The notes: generated from the letters alone by a model not told the origin. Positions 18,408 to 28,007 are shown, numbered from the stretch's first letter. The stretch: 64,000 nt of DNA from Geodermatophilus telluris (GCF_900102745.1 NZ_FMZF01000001.1:434001-498000); one strand, 5' to 3'. Made by a program: numbers and translations.

Positions 18408-19232
18408 GTGAGCGCACCCGACACCGCGGCCACCGCCGACGCCACCGCCGACGCCACCGCCGCCGCTGCCGCGACCGCCCTGACCGAGGCGCTGGGCGGC
18501 GGGCACGACGTCGCCGTCGTCATGGGCTCGGGCTGGGCGCCCGCGGCCGACGCCTTCGGCGAGCCCGCCGCCACCGTGCGGATCGCCGAGCTGCCCGGCT
18601 TCGCCGCCCCGACCGCGGTCGGCCACGGCGGCGAGGTCCGCTCGGTGCGCGCCGGCGAGCGCAGGGTGCTGCTCTTCCTCGGGCGCACCCACCTCTACGA
18701 GGGCCGCGGCGTCGAGCCGGTCGTGCACGGCGTGCGCACCGCGGCCGCCGCCGGGGTGCGCACCGTGGTCCTGACCAACGCCGCCGGGGGCCTGGACCCG
18801 CAGCACCGCGTGGGCCAGGCGGTGCTGATCAGCGACCACCTCAACCTGACCGCCCGCTCCCCGCTGGTCGGCGCCACGTTCGTCGACCTCACCGACCTGT
18901 ACTCGGCGCGGCTGCGGGCACTGGCCCGCGAGCTGGACCCGGAGCTGACCGAGGGCGTGTACGCGGCCCTGCCCGGACCGCACTACGAGACGCCCGCGGA
19001 GATCCGCATGCTCCGGACGCTGGGCGCCGACCTCGTCGGCATGTCCACCGCCCTGGAGGCGATCGCCGCCCGCGCCGCCGGGCTGGAGGTGCTCGGCCTG
19101 TCGCTGGTCACCAACGCCGCGGCCGGCATCACCGGCGAGGAGCTCGACCACCAGGAGGTGCTCGCCGCGGGGAAGGCGGCGGCGGGCCGGCTCGGGCAGA
19201 CCCTCGTCGAGCTGATCGGGCGCCTGCCGTGA
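18408..19232 (+). CDS. deoD: Purine-nucleoside phosphorylase (trimeric type)
   Basis: 274 residues. The phosphate loop [50 protein letters not shown] and the base-site LVTNAAAG are all present, matching the trimeric (PunA) class although mycobacterial annotation uses deoD. Reaction: purine (deoxy)nucleoside plus phosphate to base plus (deoxy)ribose-1-phosphate, in the cytosol. The first 25 residues are Ala/Thr-rich and variable. GTG 18408 overlaps nothing upstream; its stop overlaps the next GTG by 4 nt. It leads the operon deoD-epimerase-pmmB-HAD. Confidence 0.94.
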   Translation: MSAPDTAATADATADATAAAAATALTEALGGGHDVAVVMGSGWAPAADAFGEPAATVRIAELPGFAAPTAVGHGGEVRSVRAGERRVLLFLGRTHLYEGRGVEPVVHGVRTAAAAGVRTVVLTNAAGGLDPQHRVGQAVLISDHLNLTARSPLVGATFVDLTDLYSARLRALARELDPELTEGVYAALPGPHYETPAEIRMLRTLGADLVGMSTALEAIAARAAGLEVLGLSLVTNAAAGITGEELDHQEVLAAGKAAAGRLGQTLVELIGRLP

Positions 19233-20047
19233 GCGGACCGGTCCTGCTGACCGGCGCGGCGGGGCGGATCGGGACGGTGCTGCGCCAGGGGCTGCCCGAG
19301 CGGGGCTGGCCGGTGCGCAGCCTCGACGTCGTCGAGCTGCCCGAGCCGCGGCCGGGTGAGGAGACCGTGGTCGCCGACGTCACCGACCTCGCCGCGGTGA
19401 CCGCCGCGACCGAGGGCGCCGCGGCCGTCGTCCACCTGGCCGGCGTCTCGGGCGAGTCCACCTGGGCGGCGGTGTCCCACGCCAACATCCAGGGCACCTG
19501 GACGGTCCTGGAGGCCGCCCGGCACAGCGGCGTCCGCCGGGTCGTGCTGGCCAGCAGCAACCACGCCACCGGCTTCACCGGGCGCCCGGCGTCGGGCCCG
19601 CTCGGCGAGCACGACGGCCCGTCGCGGCCGGACACCCACTACGGCGTCTCGAAGGTGGCGGTGGAGGCGCTGGGCTCCCTCTACGCCGACCGCTACGGCC
19701 TCGACGTCGTCTGCCTGCGCATCGGCACCCAGGCCCCCGAGCCGCCGACGACCCGCGCGCTGGCCACCTGGCTGTCCCCGCGCGACGCCGTCGCCCTGGT
19801 CGACGCCGCGCTGCGCGCCCCCTCCCCCGGCTTCCGGGTGGTGTGGGGCGTCTCGGCCAACACCCGCGGCTGGTGGGACCTCACCGCCGCCCGCGAACTG
19901 GGCTACGAGCCCCAGGACGACGCCGAGCCGTTCGCCGCCGCGCTGGTGGAGGCGCACGGCGAGCCCGACCCGGCCGACCCGGTGCACGCGCGGGTCGGCG
20001 GGGAGTTCACCCTGCCCGCGTACGACGCCGAGGAGGTCGCCCCGTGA
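19229..20047 (+). CDS. NAD-dependent epimerase/dehydratase, uronate dehydrogenase-like
   Basis: 272 residues of the short-chain dehydrogenase fold. TGAAGRIG is the N-terminal NAD motif, [10 protein letters not shown] and ASSNHATGF follow, and HYGVSK carries the catalytic Tyr and Lys. The SSNHATGF and HYGVSK pair is typical of uronate dehydrogenases, which oxidise galacturonate or glucuronate to aldarolactones; this substrate is inference. GTGA overlaps couple it to deoD before and to the mutase after, so it was probably recruited into the nucleoside operon. A role in oxidising a sugar from nucleoside breakdown cannot be excluded. Confidence 0.8.
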   Translation: MSGPVLLTGAAGRIGTVLRQGLPERGWPVRSLDVVELPEPRPGEETVVADVTDLAAVTAATEGAAAVVHLAGVSGESTWAAVSHANIQGTWTVLEAARHSGVRRVVLASSNHATGFTGRPASGPLGEHDGPSRPDTHYGVSKVAVEALGSLYADRYGLDVVCLRIGTQAPEPPTTRALATWLSPRDAVALVDAALRAPSPGFRVVWGVSANTRGWWDLTAARELGYEPQDDAEPFAAALVEAHGEPDPADPVHARVGGEFTLPAYDAEEVAP

Positions 20048-21663
20048 GCGTCCTGGACGCCGCCCGCGCCTGGGCCGCGGCCGACCCGCACCCCGGTGAC
20101 CGCGCCGAGGTCGAGGCGCTGGTCGCGGCCGGGGACACCGCCGAGCTCGGCCGCCGCTTCGCCGGCCCGCTGACCTTCGGCACCGCCGGGCTGCGCGGCC
20201 CGCTGCGCGCCGGGCCGGCCGGGATGAACGCCGCCGTCGTCACCCGGGCGGCCGCCGGGCTGGGCGTCTGGCTCGCCCGCGCCGGCCACGAGGGGGGCGG
20301 CGTGGTCGTCGGGTTCGACGCCCGCCACCGCTCGGACGAGTTCGCGCGGGTCACCGCCGCGGTGCTGTCCGCGGCCGGGTTCACCGTCTCGGTGCTGCCG
20401 CGGCCGCTGCCCACCCCGGTGCTCTCCTTCGCCGTCCGGCACCTCGGCTGCGCGGCCGGCGTGATGGTCACCGCCAGCCACAACCCGCCGCAGGACAACG
20501 GTTACAAGGTCTACCTCGCCGACGGCGCGCAGCTGGTGCCGCCGGCCGACCGCGAGATCGAGGACGCGATCGCCGCCGTCGGCCCGGCGCGGGAGGTCCC
20601 GGCGTCCGACGACTGGACCACCCTGGGCGACGACGTCGAGGCCGACTACGTGGCCGCCGTCGTCGCGGCCCTGGCGCCGGAGCGGGTGCCCGGCCGCGAC
20701 CGCCTCGTCGTCGCCTACACCGCGATGCACGGGGTCGGGGCGGCCACGACGCGGGCGGTGTTCGCCGCCGCCGGGCTCGCGCCGCCGGTCAGCGTGCCCG
20801 AGCAGGACGTCCCCGACCCGGCGTTCCCGACCGTCGCCTTCCCCAACCCGGAGGAGCCCGGCGCGGTCGACCTGCTGCTCGCCCTGGCCGAGCGGACCGG
20901 CGCGGCCGTCGCCATCGCCGAGGACCCCGACGCCGACCGCTGCTCGGTGGTCTGCGACGGCCGCCAGCTCACCGGCGACGAGGTGGGCGCCCTGCTGGCC
21001 GACTGGCTGCTGCGCCGCGGGGTGCGCGGCACCTACGCGGCCTCGCTGGTCAGCGGCTCGCTGCTGTCCGCGCTCACGCAGGCGCACGGCGTCCGGTTCG
21101 CCGAGACGCCCACCGGGTTCAAGTGGATCATCCGGGCCGGCACCGACGCCGAGCCGCTGGTGTTCGGCTACGAGGAGGCGCTGGGCTACGCGGTGACGCC
21201 GGGCGTCGCGCGGGACAAGGACGGCATCTCCGCGGCGCTCGCCGTCGCGCTGCTCGCCGCGGAGCTGCAGGCGACCGGGCGCACGCTGGTCGACCGGCTC
21301 GACGAGCTCGCCGTCGAGCACGGGCTGTTCGCCACCGGCCAGCTCTCGGTCCGGGTGGAGGACCTCTCGCTGATCTCCGACGCCATGGCCCGGCTGCGCG
21401 CGGCGCCGCCGGCCCGGCTGCTGGGCCGCGAGGTCACCGCCGCCGACCTGCTGCACGAGGAGCCGCCGGTCGACGCCGTCCGGCTGCTCGGCGACGGCGT
21501 CCGGGTGGTGGTGCGGCCCAGCGGCACCGAACCCAAGCTCAAGGCCTACCTGGAGACCGTCGTCCCCGTGCACGACGACGCCGGGGTGATCGCCGCCCGC
21601 GGCCGCGGCCTCGACGAGCTCGACCAGCTGCGCGGCGAGATGGCGCACGCGCTGGGGTTGTAG
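20044..21663 (+). CDS. pmmB: Phosphohexomutase family enzyme, PmmB (candidate phosphopentomutase)
   Basis: 539 residues. FGTAGLRG near the start, the phosphoserine loop TASHNPPQDNGYK, the Mg loop EDPDADRC, the sugar loop GYEEALGY and the phosphate loop RPSGTEPKLK are all intact. Annotated relatives are phosphomannomutases, but the family includes phosphopentomutases, and its position directly behind purine-nucleoside phosphorylase (as in Rv3307-Rv3308) suggests it turns (deoxy)ribose-1-phosphate into the 5-phosphate (inference). No separate DeoB-type phosphopentomutase occurs in the window. GTG 20044 overlaps the previous stop by 4 nt. Confidence 0.9.
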   Translation: MSVLDAARAWAAADPHPGDRAEVEALVAAGDTAELGRRFAGPLTFGTAGLRGPLRAGPAGMNAAVVTRAAAGLGVWLARAGHEGGGVVVGFDARHRSDEFARVTAAVLSAAGFTVSVLPRPLPTPVLSFAVRHLGCAAGVMVTASHNPPQDNGYKVYLADGAQLVPPADREIEDAIAAVGPAREVPASDDWTTLGDDVEADYVAAVVAALAPERVPGRDRLVVAYTAMHGVGAATTRAVFAAAGLAPPVSVPEQDVPDPAFPTVAFPNPEEPGAVDLLLALAERTGAAVAIAEDPDADRCSVVCDGRQLTGDEVGALLADWLLRRGVRGTYAASLVSGSLLSALTQAHGVRFAETPTGFKWIIRAGTDAEPLVFGYEEALGYAVTPGVARDKDGISAALAVALLAAELQATGRTLVDRLDELAVEHGLFATGQLSVRVEDLSLISDAMARLRAAPPARLLGREVTAADLLHEEPPVDAVRLLGDGVRVVVRPSGTEPKLKAYLETVVPVHDDAGVIAARGRGLDELDQLRGEMAHALGL

Positions 21664-21666
21664 ACC

Positions 21667-22359
21667 GTGGACGTGCGGGCGCTGGTGTTCGACGTCTTCG
21701 GGACCGTCGTCGACTGGCGCGGCGGGGTCGCCCGCGAGGCGGCCCGGCTGCTCGGCCCGGACGTCGACGCGGCCGCGTTCGCCGACGCCTGGCGGGCCCG
21801 CTACGTCCCCTCGATGCAGCGGGTGCGCTCCGGCGAGCGGCCGTGGGTGGTGCTCGACGCGCTGCACCGCGAGTCGCTGCCGGCGGCGCTGGCCGAGGTC
21901 GGGGTGGCCGGCGTCCCCGACGACGTCGCCGACGAGCTGGTGCTGGCCTGGCACCGGCTCGACCCGTGGCCCGACGTCGTCCCGGGGCTGACCCGGCTGC
22001 GGCGGTCCCACCTGCTGGCGCCGCTGTCCAACGGCGGGGTGCGGCTGTCGGTCGACCTGGCGCGCCGCGGCGGGCTGCCGTGGGACGCGGTGCTGGGCGC
22101 CGAGGTGGCCGGCCACTACAAGCCCGACCCCGAGGTCTACGACTCCGCGCCGCGGCTGCTGGACCTGCCGCCGCCGGCGGTGTGCATGGTGGCCGCCCAC
22201 GACGACGACCTCGCCGCCGCCCGCGCGCGGGGGCTGCGGACGGCCTACGTGCACCGGCCCGGCGAGTTCGGCGGCCGCGTGGTGCCGCCGGCCACCGACC
22301 CCGGCGCCGACCTCAGCGTCGGCTCCCTCGAGGAGCTCGCGACCGCCCTCGGCTGCTGA
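21667..22359 (+). CDS. HAD-superfamily hydrolase, haloacid dehalogenase type II-like
   Basis: 230 residues. VFDVFGTVVDWRGG holds the nucleophile Asp, PLSNGGVR the motif II region, KPDPEVY the motif III Lys, and AAHDDDLAAAR the final acids. This fits the 2-haloacid dehalogenase-like branch; many members are phosphatases, so the substrate is open. GTG 21667 follows the pmmB stop by 3 nt. The last 47 nt overlap the convergent hypothetical gene on the minus strand. Confidence 0.85.
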   Translation: MDVRALVFDVFGTVVDWRGGVAREAARLLGPDVDAAAFADAWRARYVPSMQRVRSGERPWVVLDALHRESLPAALAEVGVAGVPDDVADELVLAWHRLDPWPDVVPGLTRLRRSHLLAPLSNGGVRLSVDLARRGGLPWDAVLGAEVAGHYKPDPEVYDSAPRLLDLPPPAVCMVAAHDDDLAAARARGLRTAYVHRPGEFGGRVVPPATDPGADLSVGSLEELATALGC

Positions 22360-22822
22360 GCCACTCGAGGGTCCAGCCCTCCCCCACCGGCAGCGCCCGC
22401 CAGCGCCGGGCGGCGTCGGTGAGCGCGGCCGACGCGGCGGCCAGCCGGTCGGGTGGCAGGCCCAGTGCGGCCGCCTCGCCGGGCAGCGCGTCGGCCCCGC
22501 GGGCACGGCGGCTCACCAGGTCGGCCAGGCCCTCGGCCCGCGCGATCGCCGCCGCCCGCTCCCGCTTGAGCCGCGCCGACCGCTCGGCGGCGTGCGGGGG
22601 CTGCCGGCCGCTGACGTGCCGCATGCTGCCCCAGACGACGCCGTCGGCCACGCAGCCCCAGATGCCGTCGGTCACCCGCAGCTCGGTCTCCACCAGGGCG
22701 TGCACCAGGTCGTGCGGCAGGTCGGCGCCGCCGCCGGCACCGCGCATCGCGAACACCACGCCGTCGTCGCGCTCGACCCGGGTCTCCACCGGGCGCCGGT
22801 CGGCCAGCCGGGGGAAGGTCAT
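22313..22822 (-). CDS. Hypothetical protein
   Basis: 169 residues; I do not recognise the family. It has an N-terminal mixed segment (VETRVERDDGVVFAMRG), a central PHDLVHALVETELRV, and a helical Ala/Arg-rich second half. No signal peptide or membrane helix is seen. The start is well supported: GGGGAGG lies 5 nt before ATG 22822. Codon use (G/C third positions) is like its neighbours. The gene runs 47 nt into the end of the HAD gene on the opposite strand, so transcripts of the two are complementary at their 3' ends. Confidence 0.65.
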   Translation of the reverse strand: MTFPRLADRRPVETRVERDDGVVFAMRGAGGGADLPHDLVHALVETELRVTDGIWGCVADGVVWGSMRHVSGRQPPHAAERSARLKRERAAAIARAEGLADLVSRRARGADALPGEAAALGLPPDRLAAASAALTDAARRWRALPVGEGWTLEWLSSRGRSRAPRGSRR

Positions 22823-23003
22823 CCGCACCTCCCCAGCGTCGCCGACCGCGTCAACCGGGTTCCCCGGCGGCGAGTGGTCGGTCGTCGCCGCTCGCCGCGG
22901 CGGGTCCGCGCGGGTCGGCGGCAACGACTGCGCTCTCGGCGCCACGGGTCACCAGTGGGTGCTGCGGTCGATCCGGCCGCGGCGCAGGAAGCAGGCGTTC
23001 AGC

Positions 23004-23897
23004 TCAGGCCGGGACCGGCTCCCGGCAGCCGGTCCGCAGGGCCCGCGCGGCGGCCGCCAGCACGACGACCACGTCCCGGGCGAAGCCGGCGTCGAGCGGG
23101 TGGGTGCCGCCGGTCACCGCCGCCTGCACGAGGTCGGTCACCGCCACCCGGGCCGCGGCCAGGACGGCCTCGGGCTCCCGCTCGGGCAGCAGCACCAGCC
23201 GGCCGGCGTCGCCGTGCACCGACACCTCCACCCCGCCGGCCAGCTCGGCGACGGTCGAGGACACGGTCACCGTGCTGGCCGCCCCGGACGCGTGCTGCAG
23301 CACCAGGTGCACGGTGTCGCCCCGGCCGGCGCCGGCCTGCACCGAGACGACGGGACCCAGCGCCGGCACCAGCAGCCCGAGGGCGTGCGGGCCGACGTCC
23401 CACAGCGCGCCGTGCTCGCGCCGCCAGGGCGTGTCGAACGGGCTGCCCGCCAGCGACCCCAGCCAGCTCACCGCCCCGCCGGCGAGCCGGCCCCGCGCGG
23501 CCTGCGCCAGCCAGGTCGCCGTCTCCGGGCGGAACCGGTCGGTGAACAGCACCACCGAGGCCACGCCGGCGTCCCGGACGGCGCCGGCCACCCGGTCGGC
23601 GTCGGGGACGGTGAGCGCCAGCGGCTTCTCCAGCAGCAGGTGCCGCCCCGCCTCCGCGGCGCGGACGGCGAGCCCGGGCTGCACGTCGGGCGGCACCGCG
23701 ATCGAGACGGCCTCGACGTCGGCCAGCAGCGCGTCGAGGTCGTCGGTGCCCGGCACCTCGAACTCCGCGCCCGCCTCGGCCGCCCGGGCGGCGTCGCGGC
23801 CCCAGACGCCGGCCAGCTCGGCGTCGGGGTGGTCGGCCAGGGTGGCCGCGTGGACGCGGCGGGCCCAGAAACCGGTGCCGAGGACGGCGAAGCGCAC
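23004..23897 (-). CDS. Gfo/Idh/MocA family oxidoreductase
   Basis: 297 residues. FAVLGTGFWARR is the N-terminal NAD(P) motif, LLEKPLALT carries the family's EKP, and ALWDVGPHALG lies in the C-terminal substrate domain. Family knowledge: NAD(P)-dependent oxidation or reduction of sugars, inositols or related compounds. GTG 23897 lies 2 nt after the upp stop, so it is translationally coupled to upp; a function in nucleoside-sugar metabolism is possible but unproven. The 181 nt downstream hold no supported gene. Confidence 0.85.
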   Translation of the reverse strand: MRFAVLGTGFWARRVHAATLADHPDAELAGVWGRDAARAAEAGAEFEVPGTDDLDALLADVEAVSIAVPPDVQPGLAVRAAEAGRHLLLEKPLALTVPDADRVAGAVRDAGVASVVLFTDRFRPETATWLAQAARGRLAGGAVSWLGSLAGSPFDTPWRREHGALWDVGPHALGLLVPALGPVVSVQAGAGRGDTVHLVLQHASGAASTVTVSSTVAELAGGVEVSVHGDAGRLVLLPEREPEAVLAAARVAVTDLVQAAVTGGTHPLDAGFARDVVVVLAAAARALRTGCREPVPA

Positions 23898-23899
23898 CG

Positions 23900-24523
23900 T
23901 CAGACCGCGCCGAACTGGCGGTCGCCGGCGTCCCCGAGTCCCGGGACGATGTAGGCCTTGTCGTCGAGCCCCTCGTCGACGCTGGCGGTGAAGACCCGCA
24001 GCGGCAGGCCGCTGTGCTCCAGCCGCTCGAGACCGGCCGGGGCGGCGAGCGCGCACAGCACGGTGATCTCGGTGGCGCCGCGGTCGGTGAGCAGCGTGCA
24101 GCAGTGGACCAGCGAGCCGCCGGTGGCCAGCATCGGGTCGAGGACGAAGACGTGCCGGCCCACCAGCGACTCCGGCAGCGAGGCCATGTACGCCTCGGGC
24201 TGGAAGGTCTCCTCGTTGCGGGCCAGGCCGACGAAGCCCATCTGCGACTCCGGCAGCATCCCGTGCGCGGTGTCGGCCATGCCCAGGCCCGCGCGCAGCA
24301 CCGGCACGATCAGCGGCGGGGCGGCCAGCCGGTAGCCCGTCGTCGTGGTCACCGGCGTGGTGATCGACTCCTCGGCCACCGCCAGGTCGCGGGTGGCCTC
24401 GTAGACCAGCATCTGGGTGAGCTCGCGCAGCGCCGCCCGGAACGCGGCGTTGTCGGTCCGCTGGTCGCGCATCCGCGACAGTCGGGCACGGGCCAGCGGG
24501 TGGTCGACGACGGTCAGCTGCAC
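23900..24523 (-). CDS. upp: Uracil phosphoribosyltransferase
   Basis: 207 residues, the standard length. The PRPP loop [10 protein letters not shown], the flexible region [17 protein letters not shown], and the uracil-binding end [15 protein letters not shown] are present. Reaction: uracil plus PRPP to UMP plus diphosphate. GTG 24523 ([10 protein letters not shown]) is chosen over a longer ATG start because it matches family N-termini and is preceded by a -10 hexamer at leaderless distance. It captures uracil released by DeoA, linking catabolism to salvage. Confidence 0.96.
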   Translation of the reverse strand: MQLTVVDHPLARARLSRMRDQRTDNAAFRAALRELTQMLVYEATRDLAVAEESITTPVTTTTGYRLAAPPLIVPVLRAGLGMADTAHGMLPESQMGFVGLARNEETFQPEAYMASLPESLVGRHVFVLDPMLATGGSLVHCCTLLTDRGATEITVLCALAAPAGLERLEHSGLPLRVFTASVDEGLDDKAYIVPGLGDAGDRQFGAV

Positions 24524-24530
24524 GGGCGCC

Positions 24531-24536
24531 ACCGTA
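24531..24536 (-). promoter_or_regulatory. -10 hexamer TACGGT, leaderless promoter of upp
   Basis: On the minus strand TACGGT is followed by 7 nt and GTG 24523. No Shine-Dalgarno is present. Confidence 0.6.
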
Positions 24537-24636
24537 GCGGCCCGCTCGCCCGGGGCTGCCCGCGCTGACCGGCCGCGGGCCACCCCTGCGAGCGACCGCG
24601 GTCCGGGACGACGGTCCCCACTGGGAGGATGGCCGC

Positions 24637-25650
24637 ATGACCCACGTGCTCGACCCCGGGACGCTGGCGGCCGGGACCCGGCCCGGCCCGGGGCCCGGGA
24701 CGGCGTTCGACGACGTGACCCGCTCCGACGCCGCCCTCCGCGCCTTCCTGCACGGCCTGCCCGGCGTCGACCAGGTGGGTGCCGAGCAGCGCGCCGCCAC
24801 CCTCGGCACCCGCTCGATCAAGACCACCGCCAAGGCCTGGGCGATCGACACCGCGATCTCGATGGTCGACCTGACCACCCTCGAGGGCGCCGACACCCCG
24901 GGCAGGGTCCGCTCCCTGGCCGCCAAGGCCCGCCGTCCCGACCCGACCGACCCCACCGCCCCCTCGGTGGCCGCGGTCTGCGTCTACGGCGACCTCGCCG
25001 GCGTCGCCAAGGAGGCGCTCGCGGACACCGGCATCCACGTCGCCGCCGTCGCCACCGCCTTCCCCAGCGGCCGGGCGAGCCGGGAGGTCAAGCTCGCCGA
25101 CGTCCGCGACGCCGTCGCCAACGGCGCCGACGAGATCGACATGGTCATCGACCGCGGCGCGTTCCTCGCCGGCCGCTACCTCGAGGTGTTCGAGGAGGTC
25201 GTGGCGGTGAAGGAGGCGTGCACCCGGCCTGACGGCACCGGCTCCGCCCACCTCAAGGTCATCCTCGAGACCGGCGAGCTGGTCACCTACGACAACGCCC
25301 GCCGCGCCTCCTGGCTGGCGATGCTCGCCGGCGCCGACTTCATCAAGACCTCCACCGGCAAGGTCTCCCCGGCCGCCACGCTGCCGGTGTGCCTGGTGAT
25401 GCTCGAGGCGGTCCGCGACTTCCGCGCCGCCACCGGCACCCAGGTCGGCGTCAAGCCGGCCGGCGGGATCCGCACCACCAAGGACGCCGTCAAGCACCTG
25501 GTGCTGGTCAACGAGACCGTCGGCGCCGACTGGCTCTCGCCCGACTGGTTCCGCCTCGGCGCCTCGAGCCTCCTCAACGACCTGCTCCTGCAGCGGCAGA
25601 AGCTGCGCACCGGCCACTACTCCGGCCCCGACCACGTGAGCGTCGACTGA
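24637..25650 (+). CDS. deoC: Deoxyribose-phosphate aldolase
   Basis: 337 residues, longer than the 250-260 of the E. coli enzyme because of an N-terminal helical extension seen in related actinobacterial forms. The Schiff-base Lys is in [11 protein letters not shown] near residue 232, with VKPAGGIRT and the proton-relay DEIDMVI segment. Reaction: 2-deoxyribose-5-phosphate to glyceraldehyde-3-phosphate plus acetaldehyde. GGGAGG lies 8 nt before ATG 24637; a weaker GAGGAT hexamer 6 nt upstream could instead give a leaderless message. Its stop shares one base with the aldehyde dehydrogenase ATG. Confidence 0.95.
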   Translation: MTHVLDPGTLAAGTRPGPGPGTAFDDVTRSDAALRAFLHGLPGVDQVGAEQRAATLGTRSIKTTAKAWAIDTAISMVDLTTLEGADTPGRVRSLAAKARRPDPTDPTAPSVAAVCVYGDLAGVAKEALADTGIHVAAVATAFPSGRASREVKLADVRDAVANGADEIDMVIDRGAFLAGRYLEVFEEVVAVKEACTRPDGTGSAHLKVILETGELVTYDNARRASWLAMLAGADFIKTSTGKVSPAATLPVCLVMLEAVRDFRAATGTQVGVKPAGGIRTTKDAVKHLVLVNETVGADWLSPDWFRLGASSLLNDLLLQRQKLRTGHYSGPDHVSVD

Positions 25651-27098
25651 TGACCACCAGCCCCCTGTTCGAGTACGCCCCCGCGCCCGAGTCGCGCTCG
25701 ATCGTCGACGTCCGGCCCTCCTACGGGCTGTTCGTCGACGGCGAGTTCGTCGACGGCTCCGGCGAGACGATGAAGACGGTCAACCCGGCCACCGAGGAGG
25801 TGCTCAGCGAGGTCGCGGTGGGCACCGAGGCCGACGTCGACCGCGCGGTGCGGGCCGCCCGCCGGGCGTTCACCCGCGTGTGGGGGCCGATGCGCCCGGC
25901 CGACCGCGGCAAGTACCTGTTCCGGATCGCGCGGATCCTGCAGGAGCGGGCGCGGGAGTTCGCCGTGCTGGAGTCGCTGGACAACGGCAAGCCGATCCGC
26001 GAGTCCCGCGACGTCGACGTGCCCCTGGCCGCGGCGCACTTCTTCTCCCACGCCGGCTGGGCCGACAAGCTCGCCCACGCGGGCCTGGGCCCGGACCCGC
26101 GGCCGCACGGGGTGGCCGGGCAGGTCATCCCGTGGAACTTCCCGCTGCTGATGCTGGCGTGGAAGGTCGCCCCCGCGCTGGCCACCGGCAACACCGTCGT
26201 CCTCAAGCCGGCCGAGACCACCCCGCTGACCGCGCTGCTGTTCGCCGAGGTGTGCCGGCAGGCCGACCTGCCGCCGGGCGTGGTGAACGTCGTGACCGGG
26301 GCCGGCGACACCGGGCGGGCCGTGGTGGAGCACGCCGACGTCGACAAGGTCGCCTTCACCGGTTCCACCGAGGTGGGCCGCTCGATCGCCCGCGCCGTCG
26401 CCGGCACCCGCAAGGTGCTGACCCTGGAGCTCGGCGGCAAGGCGGCCAACATCGTCTTCGACGACGCCCCGATCGACCAGGCCGTCGAGGGCATCGTGCG
26501 CGGCATCTTCTTCAACCAGGGCCACGTGTGCTGCGCGGGCTCCCGGCTGCTGGTGCAGGAGTCGGTCCACGACGAGGTGATCGCCTCGCTGCAGCGGCGG
26601 ATCGGCACGCTGCGGGTGGGCGACCCGCTGGACAAGAACACCGACGTCGGCGCGATCAACTCCGCCGAGCAGCTCGCCCGCATCCGGGAGCTGTCCGAGA
26701 TCGGCGAGGCCGAGGGCGCGCACCGGTGGCAGCCGGCCTGCGACCTGCCCGACCGCGGCTTCTGGTTCCCGCCGACGGTGTTCACCGACGTCTCCCCCGC
26801 CCACCGGATCGCCCGCGACGAGGTCTTCGGCCCGGTGCTGTCGGTGCTCACCTTCCGCACCCCCGACGAGGCGGTGGCCAAGGCGAACAACACCACCTAC
26901 GGGCTGTCGGCCGGCATCTGGACCGAGAAGGGCTCGCGGATCCTCGCGATCGCCGACCGGCTCCGCGCCGGTGTGGTGTGGGCCAACACCTTCAACCAGT
27001 TCGACCCGACGTCGCCCTTCGGCGGCTACAAGCAGTCCGGCTACGGCCGGGAGGGCGGCCGGCAGGGGCTGGCCGCCTACCTGAGGGGGGCTTCCTGA
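25650..27098 (+). CDS. Aldehyde dehydrogenase (NAD(P)-dependent), deoC operon
   Basis: 482 residues of complete ALDH architecture: GQVIPWNFPLLM and LKPAETTPL in the cofactor site, ELGGKAANIVF with the general-base Glu, GHVCCAGSRL with the catalytic Cys, and EVFGPVLSV near the end. TGATG overlap with deoC and with the next gene makes deoC-ALDH-ALDH' a coupled operon. Inferred job: oxidise the acetaldehyde released by DeoC to acetate. No acyl-CoA reductase-type features are seen. Confidence 0.93.
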   Translation: MTTSPLFEYAPAPESRSIVDVRPSYGLFVDGEFVDGSGETMKTVNPATEEVLSEVAVGTEADVDRAVRAARRAFTRVWGPMRPADRGKYLFRIARILQERAREFAVLESLDNGKPIRESRDVDVPLAAAHFFSHAGWADKLAHAGLGPDPRPHGVAGQVIPWNFPLLMLAWKVAPALATGNTVVLKPAETTPLTALLFAEVCRQADLPPGVVNVVTGAGDTGRAVVEHADVDKVAFTGSTEVGRSIARAVAGTRKVLTLELGGKAANIVFDDAPIDQAVEGIVRGIFFNQGHVCCAGSRLLVQESVHDEVIASLQRRIGTLRVGDPLDKNTDVGAINSAEQLARIRELSEIGEAEGAHRWQPACDLPDRGFWFPPTVFTDVSPAHRIARDEVFGPVLSVLTFRTPDEAVAKANNTTYGLSAGIWTEKGSRILAIADRLRAGVVWANTFNQFDPTSPFGGYKQSGYGREGGRQGLAAYLRGAS

Positions 27099-27964
27099 TG
27101 TCGGACCGCCTGGCCGTCCGCAAGACGTTCAAGCTCTACCTGGGCGGGGCGTTCCCGCGCTCGGAGTCCGGCCGCACCTACGCGGTCACCGACGCGCGCG
27201 GCGTGTTCCTCGCCAACGCCGCGTGGGCCTCCCGCAAGGACGCCCGCGACGCCGTCGTCGCCGCCCGTGGCGCCTTCGGGACGTGGTCGGGCGCCACCGC
27301 CTACAACCGCGGCCAGGTCCTCTACCGGGTCGCCGAGGTGATGGAGGGCCGGCACGCGCAGTTCTGCGAGGAGGTGGCCGCCGGCGAGGGGCTGTCGGCC
27401 GGCCGCGCCCGCGCCGTCGTCGACGCCGCCGTCGACCGGTGGGTCTGGTACGCCGGCTGGACCGACAAGCTGGCGTCGGTGCTGGGCAGCGCCAACCCGG
27501 TCGCCGGGCCGTTCTTCGGCTTCTCCACACCCGAGCCGACCGGCGTGGTCGCCGTCCTGGCACCGCAGCGGTCGTCGCTGCTCGGGCTGGTCAGCGTGCT
27601 GGCCCCGGTGCTCGCCTGCGGCAACACCGCCGTCGTCGTCACCTCGCGGGACCGGCCACTGCCGGCGGTGACGCTCGGCGAGGTGCTGGCCACCAGCGAC
27701 GTCCCCGGCGGGGTGGTCAACCTGCTCACGGGCGACGCCGGCGAGATCGGCCCCTGGCTGGCCGAGCACGACGACGTCGACGCGATCGACCTGACCGGCG
27801 CCCCGCCGGCGCAGGCGATGGAGCTCGAGCGGCTGGCGGCCGGCAGCATCAAGCGGGTGCTGCGCCCGCCGGCCGAGGAGCCGGACTGGAGCGCCGACCC
27901 GGGGCTGTCCCGCATGACCCCGTTCCTCGAGACCAAGACGGTGTGGCACCCGAAGGGCGTCTGA
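27098..27964 (+). CDS. Truncated, non-catalytic aldehyde dehydrogenase paralogue
   Basis: 288 residues. It aligns with the N-terminal cofactor-binding half of ALDH (FKLYLGGAFPRSESGRTY, then GVVAVLAPQRSSLLGLVSVL in place of the usual PWNFP region, ACGNTAVVV, VPGGVVNLLTG), but the chain ends shortly after DVDAIDLTGAP. Neither the ELGGK Glu nor the catalytic Cys exists, and the adenine-site motifs are altered. The C-terminus has its own conserved-looking FLETKTVWHPKG. The intact frame, TGATG coupling to the active ALDH and normal codon use argue for a maintained structural or regulatory partner rather than a pseudogene (inference). Confidence 0.8.
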   Translation: MSDRLAVRKTFKLYLGGAFPRSESGRTYAVTDARGVFLANAAWASRKDARDAVVAARGAFGTWSGATAYNRGQVLYRVAEVMEGRHAQFCEEVAAGEGLSAGRARAVVDAAVDRWVWYAGWTDKLASVLGSANPVAGPFFGFSTPEPTGVVAVLAPQRSSLLGLVSVLAPVLACGNTAVVVTSRDRPLPAVTLGEVLATSDVPGGVVNLLTGDAGEIGPWLAEHDDVDAIDLTGAPPAQAMELERLAAGSIKRVLRPPAEEPDWSADPGLSRMTPFLETKTVWHPKGV

Positions 27965-27994
27965 TCCCCCGGGTGCGGTCCGGAGCGGACCCGG

Positions 27995-28000
27995 CAGGAT
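27995..28000 (+). promoter_or_regulatory. Weak -10-like CAGGAT before the acidic hypothetical gene
   Basis: CAGGAT (one base from TAGGAT) is followed by 7 nt and GTG 28008, the same geometry as the clearer leaderless promoters here. The AGGA could alternatively act as a ribosome site for that GTG. Confidence 0.35.
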
Positions 28001-28007
28001 GGGCTCC

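Noticed and set aside
20044..22506. Long minus-strand frame opposite pmmB and the HAD gene
   Set aside because: His/Arg/Gly/Val-rich antisense shadow; the plus strand has all catalytic loops of the mutase.
22947..23003. Minus-strand tail reading LNACFLRRGRIDRSTHW before a stop, just after the Gfo/Idh gene
   Set aside because: Looks protein-like, but no start or upstream coding sequence lies in that frame; it runs back into the oxidoreductase gene in the wrong frame.
27098..27964. Considered as a pseudogene of the preceding aldehyde dehydrogenase
   Set aside because: Frame is clean, codon use normal, start coupled by TGATG and C-terminus has its own conserved-looking end; kept as a CDS.
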